DNA from: Deminuibacter soli
GTDB taxonomy: Bacteria; Bacteroidota; Bacteroidia; Chitinophagales; Chitinophagaceae
Assembly: GCF_003412455.1 (NCBI RefSeq)
Contig: NZ_QTJU01000007.1
Location: 62,001 to 126,000, forward strand
DNA: 64,000 bases
Direction of reading: 5' to 3'
The notes beneath the pieces are model-generated. The model had not been told where the DNA came from. It made no database searches and saw only the letters and a list, made by a program, of their open reading frames with translations. The translations under genes and the position numbers were made by a program. Positions 20,508-28,813 of this stretch are shown here, in pieces. Numbering within the stretch: the stretch's first letter is position 1; each line of letters begins with the position of its first letter.

Positions 20508-22301
20508 ATGTTAATCAATATGAAGAAAATAATTTCACTACTTATGTTGCTTGGTCTTGCAACACACCTGGTGCACGCACAATTTGTGTACGATTACCTG
20601 AAGGCCGGTAACGATTACTTTGTAAAGGCCGACTATGCATCAGCAGCTGCGTATTATGAAAAATACCTCGGCAACGACAAACATGGCGCAACAGGTGGTG
20701 CGGAGTACGACCCCTACAAACCGCAGCTGCCTAACGTTAAGAAAGACAAGGCTGCTACCAGTAAGGAAAAAGCACAGTGGCAGCTGGCAGAGAGTTACCG
20801 CATGCTGCACTATCCTTCAAAAGCAGCAGATGCCTATAAAAAATTGCTGGAAGCAAACACTGCACAGTTTCCGCTGGCCATGTTTCACCTGGCAGAACAA
20901 TTGCGTGCGCTGGGCAAATATGAGGAAGCATCTACGGCATTTACGGCATTTATTTCTGTGTATGCCAACCATGATGCTTACAAAACCACCGCAGAACGGG
21001 AGATCAGGAACCTGCAGTTTATACAACAGGAGTTAAGCAAACCAGGGCTGCAATATTTTACCGTACAGCCTGCAACAGATGTGTTAACCAGCCCGGGTGC
21101 CAACTATGCGCCGGTATGGGTTGATTCCACTACCTTGCTGTTCACCAGTACCCGCCCGCAGGATAGTACGGCCGCCGCACATCATACCAATAAATTATAC
21201 CAGGTACAGTTTGCCAATGGCAATGCTGCAGCCATCACTGCACCGGCCATTGCGCAGAGCAAAGCCTTTGAACAAGGTGTGGCAACAGTTTCAGCCAATG
21301 GGACTACCATGTATTTTACCAGGTGGAATGCAACCGGTACCCGCAATGCTGCATTGTATATGGCCAGTAAACAGGGCGGTAAATGGAGCGATCCTGTAGC
21401 ACTGCCTGCCGATATCAACCAGCCCGGTTTCAGCGCGCAGCAGCCCTTTATTACGCGTGACGGGCATTACCTGTTGTTCTCAAGCAATAAACCCGGTGGC
21501 GAAGGTGGTTACGATATCTGGTACGCACCGGTAGATGAAACCGGGAAAACCGGCACACCGGTGAATGCCGGTTCACTTATCAACACCGCAGATGATGAAC
21601 AGGCGCCTTTTTATTATGCTGCATCCGGAACACTGGTGTTTGCAAGCAACGGCAGGGTAGGTATGGGTGGCTTTGATTTGTTCAGCACTACGGGAGAAAT
21701 CGGTCATTTTGCTGCGCCGGAAAACATGGGTTACCCGGTGAACTCTGTTAAAGATGATATCTATCTTACTGCAAGAGGTAACAGCGAAGACCTGCTGCAG
21801 GAAGTATGGCTTAGCTCTGACAGGGCTGCTGCCTGTTGCCTGGAACTGTTCAGGATTAGCCGCAAACTGCCTGCACCGGAAAGGCCTGCGCCACCTGTAC
21901 AGGAGCCGGTTGTTGTGGCAGCGCCTGTGCCTGATACCGCAGAAACCAAAACACTGGATAATGTTTACTATGCCTACGATAAAGCAGAACTGCTCGATGG
22001 TTCCGAGGTTTCTTTGAATAAGCTGATAGACATGCTGAACCAGAACCAAAACATGGTGATTCAGATCAGTGGCCATACAGATGGCAAGGGTAGTGAAGCG
22101 TATAACCTGCGCCTGTCACTTGCACGTGCCCAGAAATGTGTGGACTATATTGTGAGCAAGGGCATCGATGCGTCGCGCATTACCGCAAAGGGTTATGGCG
22201 CTACCATGCCTGTTGCACCCAACACCAATGCTGATGGCAGCGATAATCCCGAAGGAAGAAAGCTGAACAGGCGTACAACATTTACTATTCTGAAACGATA
22301 G
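20508..22301 (+). CDS. TPR / PD40 propeller / OmpA-domain protein (T9SS-associated, PorE-like)
   Basis: A 597-residue exported protein with three parts. The N-terminal third (about 30-170) has TPR-like helices (YASAAAYYEKYL, QWQLAESYRMLHYPSKAADAYKKLL). The middle (about 200-440) has PD40/WD40-like propeller blades (ANYAPVWVDSTTLLFTS, QQPFITRDGHYLLFSSNKPG, GGYDIWYAP). The C-terminus (about 483-597) is an OmpA peptidoglycan-binding domain with SGHTDGKGSEAYN and LSLARA. The same TPR-PD40-OmpA architecture is found in PorE-type proteins that tie T9SS components to peptidoglycan, and in operons with PorP/SprF. A second in-frame ATG at 20520 (MKKIISLL) gives a more typical signal peptide and may be the true start. 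Likely anchors the secretion or adhesin complex. Confidence 0.9.
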   Translation: MLINMKKIISLLMLLGLATHLVHAQFVYDYLKAGNDYFVKADYASAAAYYEKYLGNDKHGATGGAEYDPYKPQLPNVKKDKAATSKEKAQWQLAESYRMLHYPSKAADAYKKLLEANTAQFPLAMFHLAEQLRALGKYEEASTAFTAFISVYANHDAYKTTAEREIRNLQFIQQELSKPGLQYFTVQPATDVLTSPGANYAPVWVDSTTLLFTSTRPQDSTAAAHHTNKLYQVQFANGNAAAITAPAIAQSKAFEQGVATVSANGTTMYFTRWNATGTRNAALYMASKQGGKWSDPVALPADINQPGFSAQQPFITRDGHYLLFSSNKPGGEGGYDIWYAPVDETGKTGTPVNAGSLINTADDEQAPFYYAASGTLVFASNGRVGMGGFDLFSTTGEIGHFAAPENMGYPVNSVKDDIYLTARGNSEDLLQEVWLSSDRAAACCLELFRISRKLPAPERPAPPVQEPVVVAAPVPDTAETKTLDNVYYAYDKAELLDGSEVSLNKLIDMLNQNQNMVIQISGHTDGKGSEAYNLRLSLARAQKCVDYIVSKGIDASRITAKGYGATMPVAPNTNADGSDNPEGRKLNRRTTFTILKR

Positions 22302-22465
22302 GTAGTTCCCCCAGACTATAACCTGGCTCTGTTAATCCCTACAGTATAGCCCAAACCTAAAGGGGCAAAGCAGCGGAACAACTGTTTTGTCCTTTTTTAT
22401 TTGCTAAACTTTCTTAGCAGTGTGCGCCGCCTGATATGTAAGATATTATCTATAAATTGCCGTCA

Positions 22466-24100
22466 ATGCAAAGAAGAGACTTTATCAAACTCACAGGCAC
22501 TGCAACAGTAGCAGTGATGTATAGCAGGCTGGCGCATGCGGCTGCTTATGAAACCCCGCTCATCAATTACCCCGATGAAGCCTGGGCGCAGGTAAACGAT
22601 CAGTGGATGCAACTTACCGGTAGCAACGGTACTGTTTTTACCGGGCAGGGTATACGTGTTGAAATTAAAACCAATGCTGATGCAAAGGCCGTATATGTGC
22701 AGGCGCCCGGCATCGCATTGCAGGGTGTGCGTTTAGTATGGAAATATGATACTGCCGGGTATACCAAAGTGCTGGGCGATCACTGGGAGCGCAGTTATGG
22801 CGACCTTGGCTGGAAAGCGCCCGATGCTGACGCTAAGCATCCCTGGTACGCATTGCTGCACGATGACAGGCAAACCGCCTGCTTTGGTGTAAAAACAGGT
22901 GCTGCATCTATCTGCTGGTGGTCGGTAAAACAGGGTAGTCTTGCGTTAACCATGAATACGCTTTCAGGTGGTGTGGGTGTGCAGCTCGGTAAACGTACCC
23001 TGCATGCGGCTGATATAGTGACAACACTAAGTACAGCGAACGAAAATCCCTATGCAACGGCCACGCGTTTCTGTAAAATCATGTGTGCCGCACCACGCCT
23101 GCCCAAACAGCCGGTGTATGGTATTAACGACTGGTATGTGGTATATGGCAACAACTCCGCCAAAAGCATCAGGGAGCAAACGGCCTTTATGGCGCAGCTG
23201 ATGCCGGTAAGTGACAATAAACCTTTCTCGGTGATTGATGATGGCTGGGAGCAGCCGGATGATTTTGCAAAGTCAAATGAGAAATTCCCCGATATGCATG
23301 CATCGGCCAATGAAATCAAATCGCTGGGCATGCGCCCGGGTTTGTGGACAAGGCCGCTGATTGCACGTTTAACCGACAAGCCCAGCCTGCTTGCGCCAAC
23401 CATTAAAGGACGCAATGATGCTAAACAACCGATATTAGACCCCACCGTACCCGAAACCATTGAGCGCGTTAAACACAACATGCAGGTGTACCGTGAATGG
23501 GGATACGAGATGGTAAAACATGATTACAGCACCTGGGATATTTTTGGCAAATGGGGCATGCAGATGACAGATAATTTTACCGTGCCCGGCTGGAAATTCT
23601 ATGATCAGTCCAAAACCAATGCAGAGATCATCGGTCACCTGTACCGTTCTATCCGCGAGGCTGCGGGTGATATGTACATTATAGGCTGCAACACGCTTAG
23701 CCACCTCTCTGCCGGTTTGTTTGAACTAAACCGCACCGGTGATGATACCAGCGGCAAGGAATGGGCAAGAACACGTAAAATGGGTGTTAATACACTGGGC
23801 TTCCGCTTGCCGCATCACAATACCTTTTATGCAGCAGATGGTGATTGTGTGGGGCTAACCAAAGATGTGCCCTGGGAGAAAAACAAGCAATGGCTGCAAT
23901 TGCTGGCAGAAAGCGGCGCGCCTTTATTTGTTTCAGCTGAGCTGGGTATTCTCGACGCAGAAAAGAAAGCTGCACTGCAAACAGCATTTGCACAGGCTGC
24001 CAAAGTGCAACCTACCGGCGAACCGCTGGACTGGATGACCAGCCAATGGCCCTCGAAATGGCGTTTGAACAACCGTGAGGTATCGTTTAACTGGGATTAA
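22466..24100 (+). CDS. Tat-exported glycosidase of clan GH-D (alpha-galactosidase-like)
   Basis: About 544 residues. The N-terminus has a twin-arginine signal (MQRRDFIKLTG), so I place the start at 22466 rather than the ATG three codons earlier. The catalytic barrel carries clan GH-D features: FSVIDDGWEQP, SLGMRPGLWTRPLIA and KHDYSTWDIFG, where the Asp of KHD is the likely nucleophile. ELNRTGDDTSG is likely the acid/base region. Members of GH27/GH36 cleave alpha-galactosides, but the motifs are divergent and the real substrate may be another alpha-linked sugar. The gene stands alone and ends against a bidirectional terminator at 24124-24160. Confidence 0.7.
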   Translation: MQRRDFIKLTGTATVAVMYSRLAHAAAYETPLINYPDEAWAQVNDQWMQLTGSNGTVFTGQGIRVEIKTNADAKAVYVQAPGIALQGVRLVWKYDTAGYTKVLGDHWERSYGDLGWKAPDADAKHPWYALLHDDRQTACFGVKTGAASICWWSVKQGSLALTMNTLSGGVGVQLGKRTLHAADIVTTLSTANENPYATATRFCKIMCAAPRLPKQPVYGINDWYVVYGNNSAKSIREQTAFMAQLMPVSDNKPFSVIDDGWEQPDDFAKSNEKFPDMHASANEIKSLGMRPGLWTRPLIARLTDKPSLLAPTIKGRNDAKQPILDPTVPETIERVKHNMQVYREWGYEMVKHDYSTWDIFGKWGMQMTDNFTVPGWKFYDQSKTNAEIIGHLYRSIREAAGDMYIIGCNTLSHLSAGLFELNRTGDDTSGKEWARTRKMGVNTLGFRLPHHNTFYAADGDCVGLTKDVPWEKNKQWLQLLAESGAPLFVSAELGILDAEKKAALQTAFAQAAKVQPTGEPLDWMTSQWPSKWRLNNREVSFNWD

Positions 24101-24123
24101 TAACGTAAGTCTTTATACAAAAC

Positions 24124-24160
24124 AACGGCCTGTGACAATCTATTGCTGTCACAGGCCGTT
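24124..24160. terminator. bidirectional hairpin terminator
   Basis: A perfect 14-bp stem (24124-24137 with 24147-24160, core GGCCTGTGACA) and a 9-base loop lie between the convergent glycosidase and hydrolase genes. The stem begins with AA and ends in TT, so it can serve either strand. Confidence 0.85.
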
Positions 24161-24187
24161 TGAGTTAGAAGCTCAATGAACGATAGT

Positions 24188-25036
24188 TTATTGAACAAAA
24201 GGTACAATAATATTGATAAGCCGTTCCGTCTGCATCATCACACCAACGTGTGATGCGCCGGGTAAAACGGCCAGCTGCGATTTGGGTAAGCCTGCCATGT
24301 CGGCGAATACATTACCGCCGCAGGCTGCATACAATGATGCGATATGTGCATAGTCAATGCCGTCGTTGTCACCTTTAATAATGAGCAGGGGGGCTTTGAT
24401 TTTTTTAATCCGGTCAATACCCAGGTCAAACGGCGTTTTGTTGAAATTGAGCATATTGGTCACAAAGATTTTCCAGTGCGCTGTATCGGGTGCCAGCTGG
24501 TTATACATTCCTTTTAATGGCGATTGGCTGATCATATCAGTGCTCATCATGGCAAATGCATCACGCACCGGTTGTATCCAGCCATCTGAATTGTAGGCGG
24601 AGGAAATAAACACCAGCCTGGTTACCAGTTTGGGATGCTGCAGGGTTAATTCAAGCGCAATAGTGGCGCCCAGGCTGTAACCCAGTACTGCTGCACTGTC
24701 TACCTTTAAATAGGCCAGCAAAGCAGCTACATCGCCGGCCAGTGCAGGGAAAGAGAGCGGGCGGCTGATGTCTGCCGTTCTTCCATGACCTTGTAATTCC
24801 AGCGCAATTACTTTGTGTGTTTTGGACAGCGCCGGGATTATTTCACCGAAGTTGGCCTGTATATTCATGAAACTGCCGTGCAGCAGTACAATAGGACTGC
24901 CTTCACCGTAAGTTTCATAATACATTTTAAGTCCGTTAATAGGCGCATAACCACTGGTGGCGGGCTTTACAGGCTGTGCGTTAAGTATATTGCCGATAAA
25001 GAGGAGTAAAAGAATTTGTAAGAAGATTGTTTTCAT
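24188..25036 (-). CDS. alpha/beta hydrolase, exported
   Basis: A 282-residue alpha/beta-fold hydrolase with a signal peptide (residues 1-20, ending ILNA). Motifs: oxyanion strand VLLHGSFMN (51-58), LQGHGRT, nucleophile elbow GYSLGA with Ser121, a late acidic residue in IKGDNDG, and the terminal GASHVGV with the catalytic His. These fit the large group of esterases, lactonases and carboxylesterases. I chose the ATG at 25036, which gives a clean signal peptide; ATG at 25045 and the longer open frame to 25150 are less likely. It is separated from the SDR gene upstream by a strong hairpin, so it should have its own promoter. Confidence 0.88.
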   Translation of the reverse strand: MKTIFLQILLLLFIGNILNAQPVKPATSGYAPINGLKMYYETYGEGSPIVLLHGSFMNIQANFGEIIPALSKTHKVIALELQGHGRTADISRPLSFPALAGDVAALLAYLKVDSAAVLGYSLGATIALELTLQHPKLVTRLVFISSAYNSDGWIQPVRDAFAMMSTDMISQSPLKGMYNQLAPDTAHWKIFVTNMLNFNKTPFDLGIDRIKKIKAPLLIIKGDNDGIDYAHIASLYAACGGNVFADMAGLPKSQLAVLPGASHVGVMMQTERLINIIVPFVQ

Positions 25037-25187
25037 ATGCAGCATATTTCCGGGTGATAGCTTTGGTGGTATTGAACAAGGCAAAGTTGCTGCAATTTTA
25101 CTGAAAAGGGGGAGGGGGTAAGCGTCTATTTGCAGGGGAGAAAATGCCAAAAATGAGCAGGATTGCTGCCTTCCGGGTATCGTGCAG

Positions 25188-25220
25188 AAAGCACGTTCTG
25201 TTGCCGGAACGTGCTTTTTT
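25188..25220. terminator. hairpin terminator after the SDR gene
   Basis: Perfect 11-bp stem (AAAGCACGTTC, 25188-25198, with 25207-25217), 8-base loop, followed by a T-run on the + strand and preceded by A-runs that become T-runs on the - strand. It lies just 3' of the leftward SDR gene. Confidence 0.85.
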
Positions 25221-25248
25221 ATATAAACACAGCAGTTGCTGCGGGTAT

Positions 25249-25989
25249 TTATGCCTGGTTCATGGCTTTGAATGCTTCATCCGGGGCAGCGAAAAACAGC
25301 TGGCGGATATTGGCCGTATCGCCCACATGAATTTCATAGTTGTTTGTTGCAAAACCTTCCCACAAAGCCTGCGCTACTGCTTCAGGAGGAATGCCGTTGG
25401 CGCCGCCGATCTCTTTTGAAAAGTCTGTATTTACCAGCGGGGGCATCAGTTCAAATACTTTTACATTGGTATCAGCAGCAAGTACATGACGCAGTGTTTG
25501 GCTGTAGAAATGCAGTGCAGCTTTGCTGGCTGAATAGGTAGGGATACTGGCAGACGGAACGAAGGCCACGATGGAGGTAACATTCACAATGGCTGCTTCC
25601 GGTGCCTTGCGCAATAACGGCAGCAGCGCATGTGTTAAACCAATAGCTGCAATATAGTTGGTGCCTATTTCCTGTGTTGCTTTGGCTGCAACGTCTGTGT
25701 CATTCAGCAAATCATACTTATAGGCGCTGCCTGCATTGTTGATCAGCACATCGAGCGATTGGTGTTGTGTGGCAATGGTATCTGCCAGGCGTTGCAGGTC
25801 TTTTTCGCTGGTAATATCACAAACAATATAACTGGTGTGCTGTAACCGTTTCACAGCGCTCTGCAATGTTTGTTCGTTTCTGCCGGTGATGATAACGGTA
25901 TTGCCTTTTTCTGACAAAAGTTTTGCTGTCTGGAAGCCGATACCGGAACCGCCGCCGGTGATCAGTACTGTTTTGTTAATGATGTTCAT
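25249..25989 (-). CDS. short-chain dehydrogenase/reductase, DltE-like
   Basis: A 246-residue classical SDR. The NAD(P)-binding glycine motif is TGGGSGIG (residues 11-18), followed by NNAG (84-87) and the catalytic Ser139, Tyr152 and Lys156 (YSASK). The arrangement TGRNEQTLQSAVKRL and the terminal part resemble the DltE-type oxidoreductases that often sit beside TetR regulators. A TetR gene lies directly upstream in the same orientation, and a palindromic operator (26122-26141) falls between them, so expression is probably repressed by that TetR and induced by a small molecule, possibly the substrate. The substrate itself is unknown. Confidence 0.9.
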   Translation of the reverse strand: MNIINKTVLITGGGSGIGFQTAKLLSEKGNTVIITGRNEQTLQSAVKRLQHTSYIVCDITSEKDLQRLADTIATQHQSLDVLINNAGSAYKYDLLNDTDVAAKATQEIGTNYIAAIGLTHALLPLLRKAPEAAIVNVTSIVAFVPSASIPTYSASKAALHFYSQTLRHVLAADTNVKVFELMPPLVNTDFSKEIGGANGIPPEAVAQALWEGFATNNYEIHVGDTANIRQLFFAAPDEAFKAMNQA

Positions 25990-26121
25990 TTTGCTGTTGT
26001 TTTATTTGTGTTAGAAACAAGTGATGATATTAATGGCCGGTGTAGAGGCGCGGTGATAAACCATACTTTCTGCTTTTTCATATTATCGTGTTTAGTTTTG
26101 TGACTGTTATTCGGTTGTTTA

Positions 26122-26141
26122 ATATGACCGATCGGTCATAT
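26122..26141. promoter_or_regulatory. TetR operator upstream of the SDR gene
   Basis: Perfect 20-bp palindrome ATATGACCGATCGGTCATAT about 130 bp upstream of the SDR start. The same site, differing only in the central base pair, occurs in front of the tetR gene at 26772-26791. The GACCGNNCGGTC core is a classic TetR-family operator form. Confidence 0.85.
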
Positions 26142-26158
26142 ATGAGGCAAAAAAAAGA

Positions 26159-26746
26159 TTACAGCAATTGTGCTGTAATCATATTCTTCAGATTGCGTTT
26201 AATTGTTTTCATGGCACTGTCGTTACCGGTAATACGGCTTATCATAATACCGCCTTCTATCATGGCGAAAAGCATTGTAGCAAATTCCTTGTATTCCCAA
26301 TCCGGTTTAAAAACACCTTCTTCGATGCCCTTGTGTATAATGCCTGCAATGGTTTTCTGGCTTTGTTTAACCAGCCTGCTTACTTTTTCCCTGATTGCCT
26401 GGTTGGTGTCATCTGCTTCCACGCCAAAATTCATCATCGGGCAGCCGCCGGCTACCAGGGGCTGCAGGGGATTGCCCAGTACATCGATATAGGCAAAAAG
26501 CCGGTCTTTCGCATTACTGTGCCGGTTTACAGCGGTCATTACTTTTTTGGAAAGCTGCGAAAGGCTGTAATCAACCACGGAAGCGGCCAGGTTGTCTTTG
26601 TCAGTAAAATGAACATACAGGCTTCCCTTGGATAGCTTGGTAACTTCCATAATGTCACTCATTGCCGTTGCAGCTATTCCCCGGGTATTAAAAACCGGTG
26701 CAGCACGTTCAATGATCAGCTGTTTTGTTTCTTCACCTTTTGACAT
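26159..26746 (-). CDS. TetR-family transcriptional regulator
   Basis: A 195-residue repressor. The N-terminal helix-turn-helix is seen in RAAPVFNTRGIAATAMSDIM followed by LSKGSLYVHFTDKDNLA (about residues 14-55), which is the TetR_N signature. The C-terminal ligand domain includes GGCPMMNFG, as in YxaF/AcrR-type regulators with a TetR_C domain. Its own promoter carries a palindrome at 26772-26791, 26 bp from the start, and a near-identical palindrome lies before the downstream SDR gene, so it probably represses itself and the SDR. The inducer is not predictable. Confidence 0.93.
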   Translation of the reverse strand: MSKGEETKQLIIERAAPVFNTRGIAATAMSDIMEVTKLSKGSLYVHFTDKDNLAASVVDYSLSQLSKKVMTAVNRHSNAKDRLFAYIDVLGNPLQPLVAGGCPMMNFGVEADDTNQAIREKVSRLVKQSQKTIAGIIHKGIEEGVFKPDWEYKEFATMLFAMIEGGIMISRITGNDSAMKTIKRNLKNMITAQLL

Positions 26747-26771
26747 GAGAAATTATTTACAGTGCAAAGAT

Positions 26772-26791
26772 ATATGACCGAACGGTCATAT
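26772..26791. promoter_or_regulatory. TetR operator in front of tetR
   Basis: ATATGACCGAACGGTCATAT, a 20-bp palindrome (one asymmetric central pair) 26 bp upstream of the tetR start, matching the site at 26122-26141. Position fits autorepression. It also lies about 50 bp from the 3' end of the methyltransferase gene. Confidence 0.85.
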
Positions 26792-26841
26792 TCAAAATAA
26801 TTGCGGGAATTATTGCAAAATGATAACAATTGCCTGGATTT

Positions 26842-27579
26842 CTATGCCTGCCCCCGGGAAGAGCCGGATTCTATTTTGAAAATGAAATTTTGTTCCATCA
26901 GGTATTGCCTGGTGAATACGCGCTGTAATGTGCAGTTATTGGTGTTTGCGATGCGTTCGATCAGTTCAATATCACAACCATCGCTTAAAATCATGAGCAC
27001 GGTAGACTGTGCGTGCATGTATTGTGGCAGTACAGAAAACAGCCGCTGAAAGTATTCGCCGTTTTCACCGCAAAACCAGGCATGTTCTGCAAAGGTCTGC
27101 GGTTGCTTTTTGTAATAGGGCGGGTTAATGGCAATGATGTCGAACTGCTGTTGCGGGATATGCTCAAACAAATCGGAATGGATGATTTGCAGCGGAAGCC
27201 TGTTGGCTACGCTGTTCTTTTGCAGGAAGGTGATGGCCACCGGGTTAATATCAGTAGCTGTTACCAATGCTTTTTTACGCGCCGCACTTAACGCGATAAG
27301 TCCGCTGCCAGCGCCCAGCTCCAGAAACGTGTTGCCTTCAAGCTGAAGGCAGCTGATATAATGCAGCAATAGCCGGGTACTGAAAAAGAATGCGGGGTGA
27401 AATACCTCGGGGGGCACCAGCAGGCTAATGCCTTTGTAAGTGTAAGTTCTGGTTACAGACAGGTATTTCAGTAACAGCGGTCTGTACAAACGCCCGGCCA
27501 GTAAATGCAGTACACGTTTCATGCCTGGTACATACGGAAATAACCGGCTACCGGTTGCCTGCAGTAGTTTTATCCTCAT
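26842..27579 (-). CDS. class I SAM-dependent methyltransferase with NPPY motif
   Basis: A 245-residue methyltransferase of the small/N5-N6 type. The SAM-binding loop is FLELGAGSGLIAL, motif II contains TATDINPVA, and the catalytic motif is NPPYYKK near residue 152. NPPY marks enzymes that methylate planar nitrogen (adenine N6, guanine N2 or glutamine N5), as in HemK/PrmC, RsmC and TrmN6-like proteins. The N-terminal about 70 residues are rich in Leu and Arg and do not match the PrmC helical domain, so it is likely not PrmC itself. Start taken at ATG 27579; an earlier codon would add six residues. Target (rRNA, tRNA or protein) unknown. Confidence 0.82.
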   Translation of the reverse strand: MRIKLLQATGSRLFPYVPGMKRVLHLLAGRLYRPLLLKYLSVTRTYTYKGISLLVPPEVFHPAFFFSTRLLLHYISCLQLEGNTFLELGAGSGLIALSAARKKALVTATDINPVAITFLQKNSVANRLPLQIIHSDLFEHIPQQQFDIIAINPPYYKKQPQTFAEHAWFCGENGEYFQRLFSVLPQYMHAQSTVLMILSDGCDIELIERIANTNNCTLQRVFTRQYLMEQNFIFKIESGSSRGQA

Positions 27580-27592
27580 TGGGAAATATATA

Positions 27593-27624
27593 CACAAAAA
27601 AACAGCAGGTGAAGACCTGCTGTT
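27593..27624 (-). terminator. intrinsic terminator of the 87-residue protein gene
   Basis: Perfect 10-bp stem (AACAGCAGGT/ACCTGCTGTT, 27601-27624) with a GAAG loop; read on the - strand it is followed by a run of eight T. It ends transcription of the gene at 27651-27914. Confidence 0.85.
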
Positions 27625-27650
27625 CCTATATCAAGATGGAATATGTGCCG

Positions 27651-27914
27651 TTAGGCTGCAATACTTTGTTGTAAATGGTATAACTGCTCACCAACAGCTT
27701 TTTCAATAGTAGCGGGTATAGGTTCTGCCTTGGCACCTGCCTCTATGTCTGTAAAGCGTTGTAGTTTTTCGTCGAACGAAAATATATGAATAGGGCTTTC
27801 ATTAATGCTCACCCTGAAACGTGCGTCATTACTGGGAGTTTTAAACGCTGTTGCTTTAACTGTGGTTTTGTTGCCATCGATCATTAATTCGAATGTTTCA
27901 GTTCTCGTTTTCAT
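27651..27914 (-). CDS. small conserved-looking protein of unknown function
   Basis: An 87-residue soluble protein starting MKTRTETFELMIDG. It is predicted to have beta strands (FELMIDGNKTTVKATAF, RFRVSINESPIHIFSFDE) followed by a C-terminal helix (TIEKAVGEQLYHLQQSI). I do not recognise a family with certainty; similar short beta-rich proteins are common in Bacteroidota. It has its own terminator, which supports it being a real gene. There is no signal peptide or membrane segment. Confidence 0.75.
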   Translation of the reverse strand: MKTRTETFELMIDGNKTTVKATAFKTPSNDARFRVSINESPIHIFSFDEKLQRFTDIEAGAKAEPIPATIEKAVGEQLYHLQQSIAA

Positions 27915-28813
27915 ATGCTGTGTTTTGTAGGTAAAGTTTCAACAAGCATGCCTAAACAGTAAATGAATGGTTAAATGATGTTAACATATTGAGCGTGCAT
28001 GACAATGCTTTTATTTACAAAAAAGCGGTAAGTGCTTTCCTGTAAATGCTTACAACGGAATTTTAAATGTCAGTCAAACACGAAAAAATAATTATTTCCG
28101 GAATTGTTAAACCAGGTTTTCCGCTTATCCCGGCAGGGGGACTGACAAAAAGCGACGGCTGTCAGCCTGTCAATTGCCCCTTAACAAACAGCGAAAAAAT
28201 GATAATGCCCATCGTTAAAAGACGAAATGTCGTCATTTTTTACAGTTGTATAAATCCCGTTGTTTGTTGATTTCCAGCTAATTAATTGAATGGCAAGCTA
28301 TTTGGCTATAATAAGATAATCATACCTGTTTCAACTGCCGTTGCAGGAATGCCTGTAAGAAGTCATAGGGCGGTTTCTTCAACAGGATGCTGCATGTTTT
28401 GTTTCGTTAATCATTGCGTACAAATGCGCATTGTTTTCACTTGTGTGCAGTACAGTTGCTTAAAACCGGAAAACTGCTGAAAGCGTGCTGGAATATTTTA
28501 CACGCAGTGCCAGTGCGTACAACAAATAGTGGCATAAATACAAATACGGATACCCTTTATTGGGGTAGACTATTGTTTTTATGTTGTTGGTGTATGTGCT
28601 GTAACGCTTGCTGCTGCTGCATTATACGTAGTGTGGGTGATTATGAAGGATGACGGTTTTTGCTGAAAAAATTACGATGATATGTACATCAATTTCCACA
28701 TCTTGTCAATTGTGCATGCAGTTTTAGTGATTTAGTTTTGTAATGTTGAGCTTCTGCTGCTGTTTACCCGATGGCAACAGCACCTATCATTAATAACAAA
28801 AATTTTTTGATTA
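27915..28813. other. 899-bp gene-poor interval
   Basis: Longest stretch without a gene in the window. Several short open frames exist on the + strand but are Cys-rich or otherwise unlike real proteins. A weak hairpin with a T-run (GACGAAATGTCGTC, 28221-28241) is visible, and a promoter candidate for the next gene near 28710-28740. The DNA is more AT-rich than its neighbours. I see no RNA gene I can name. Confidence 0.5.
28710..28740 (+). promoter_or_regulatory. candidate Bacteroidota sigma-A promoter
   Basis: TTG (28710-28712) followed after 20 bp by TAGTTTTG (28733-28740), matching the -33 TTTG and -7 TAnnTTTG consensus of Bacteroidota. It lies 73 bp upstream of the gene at 28814. Confidence 0.4.

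Noticed and set aside
28067-28653. Three small + strand frames in the 899-bp gap
   Set aside because: Cys-rich or random-looking composition, no start context, and no similarity to known small proteins.
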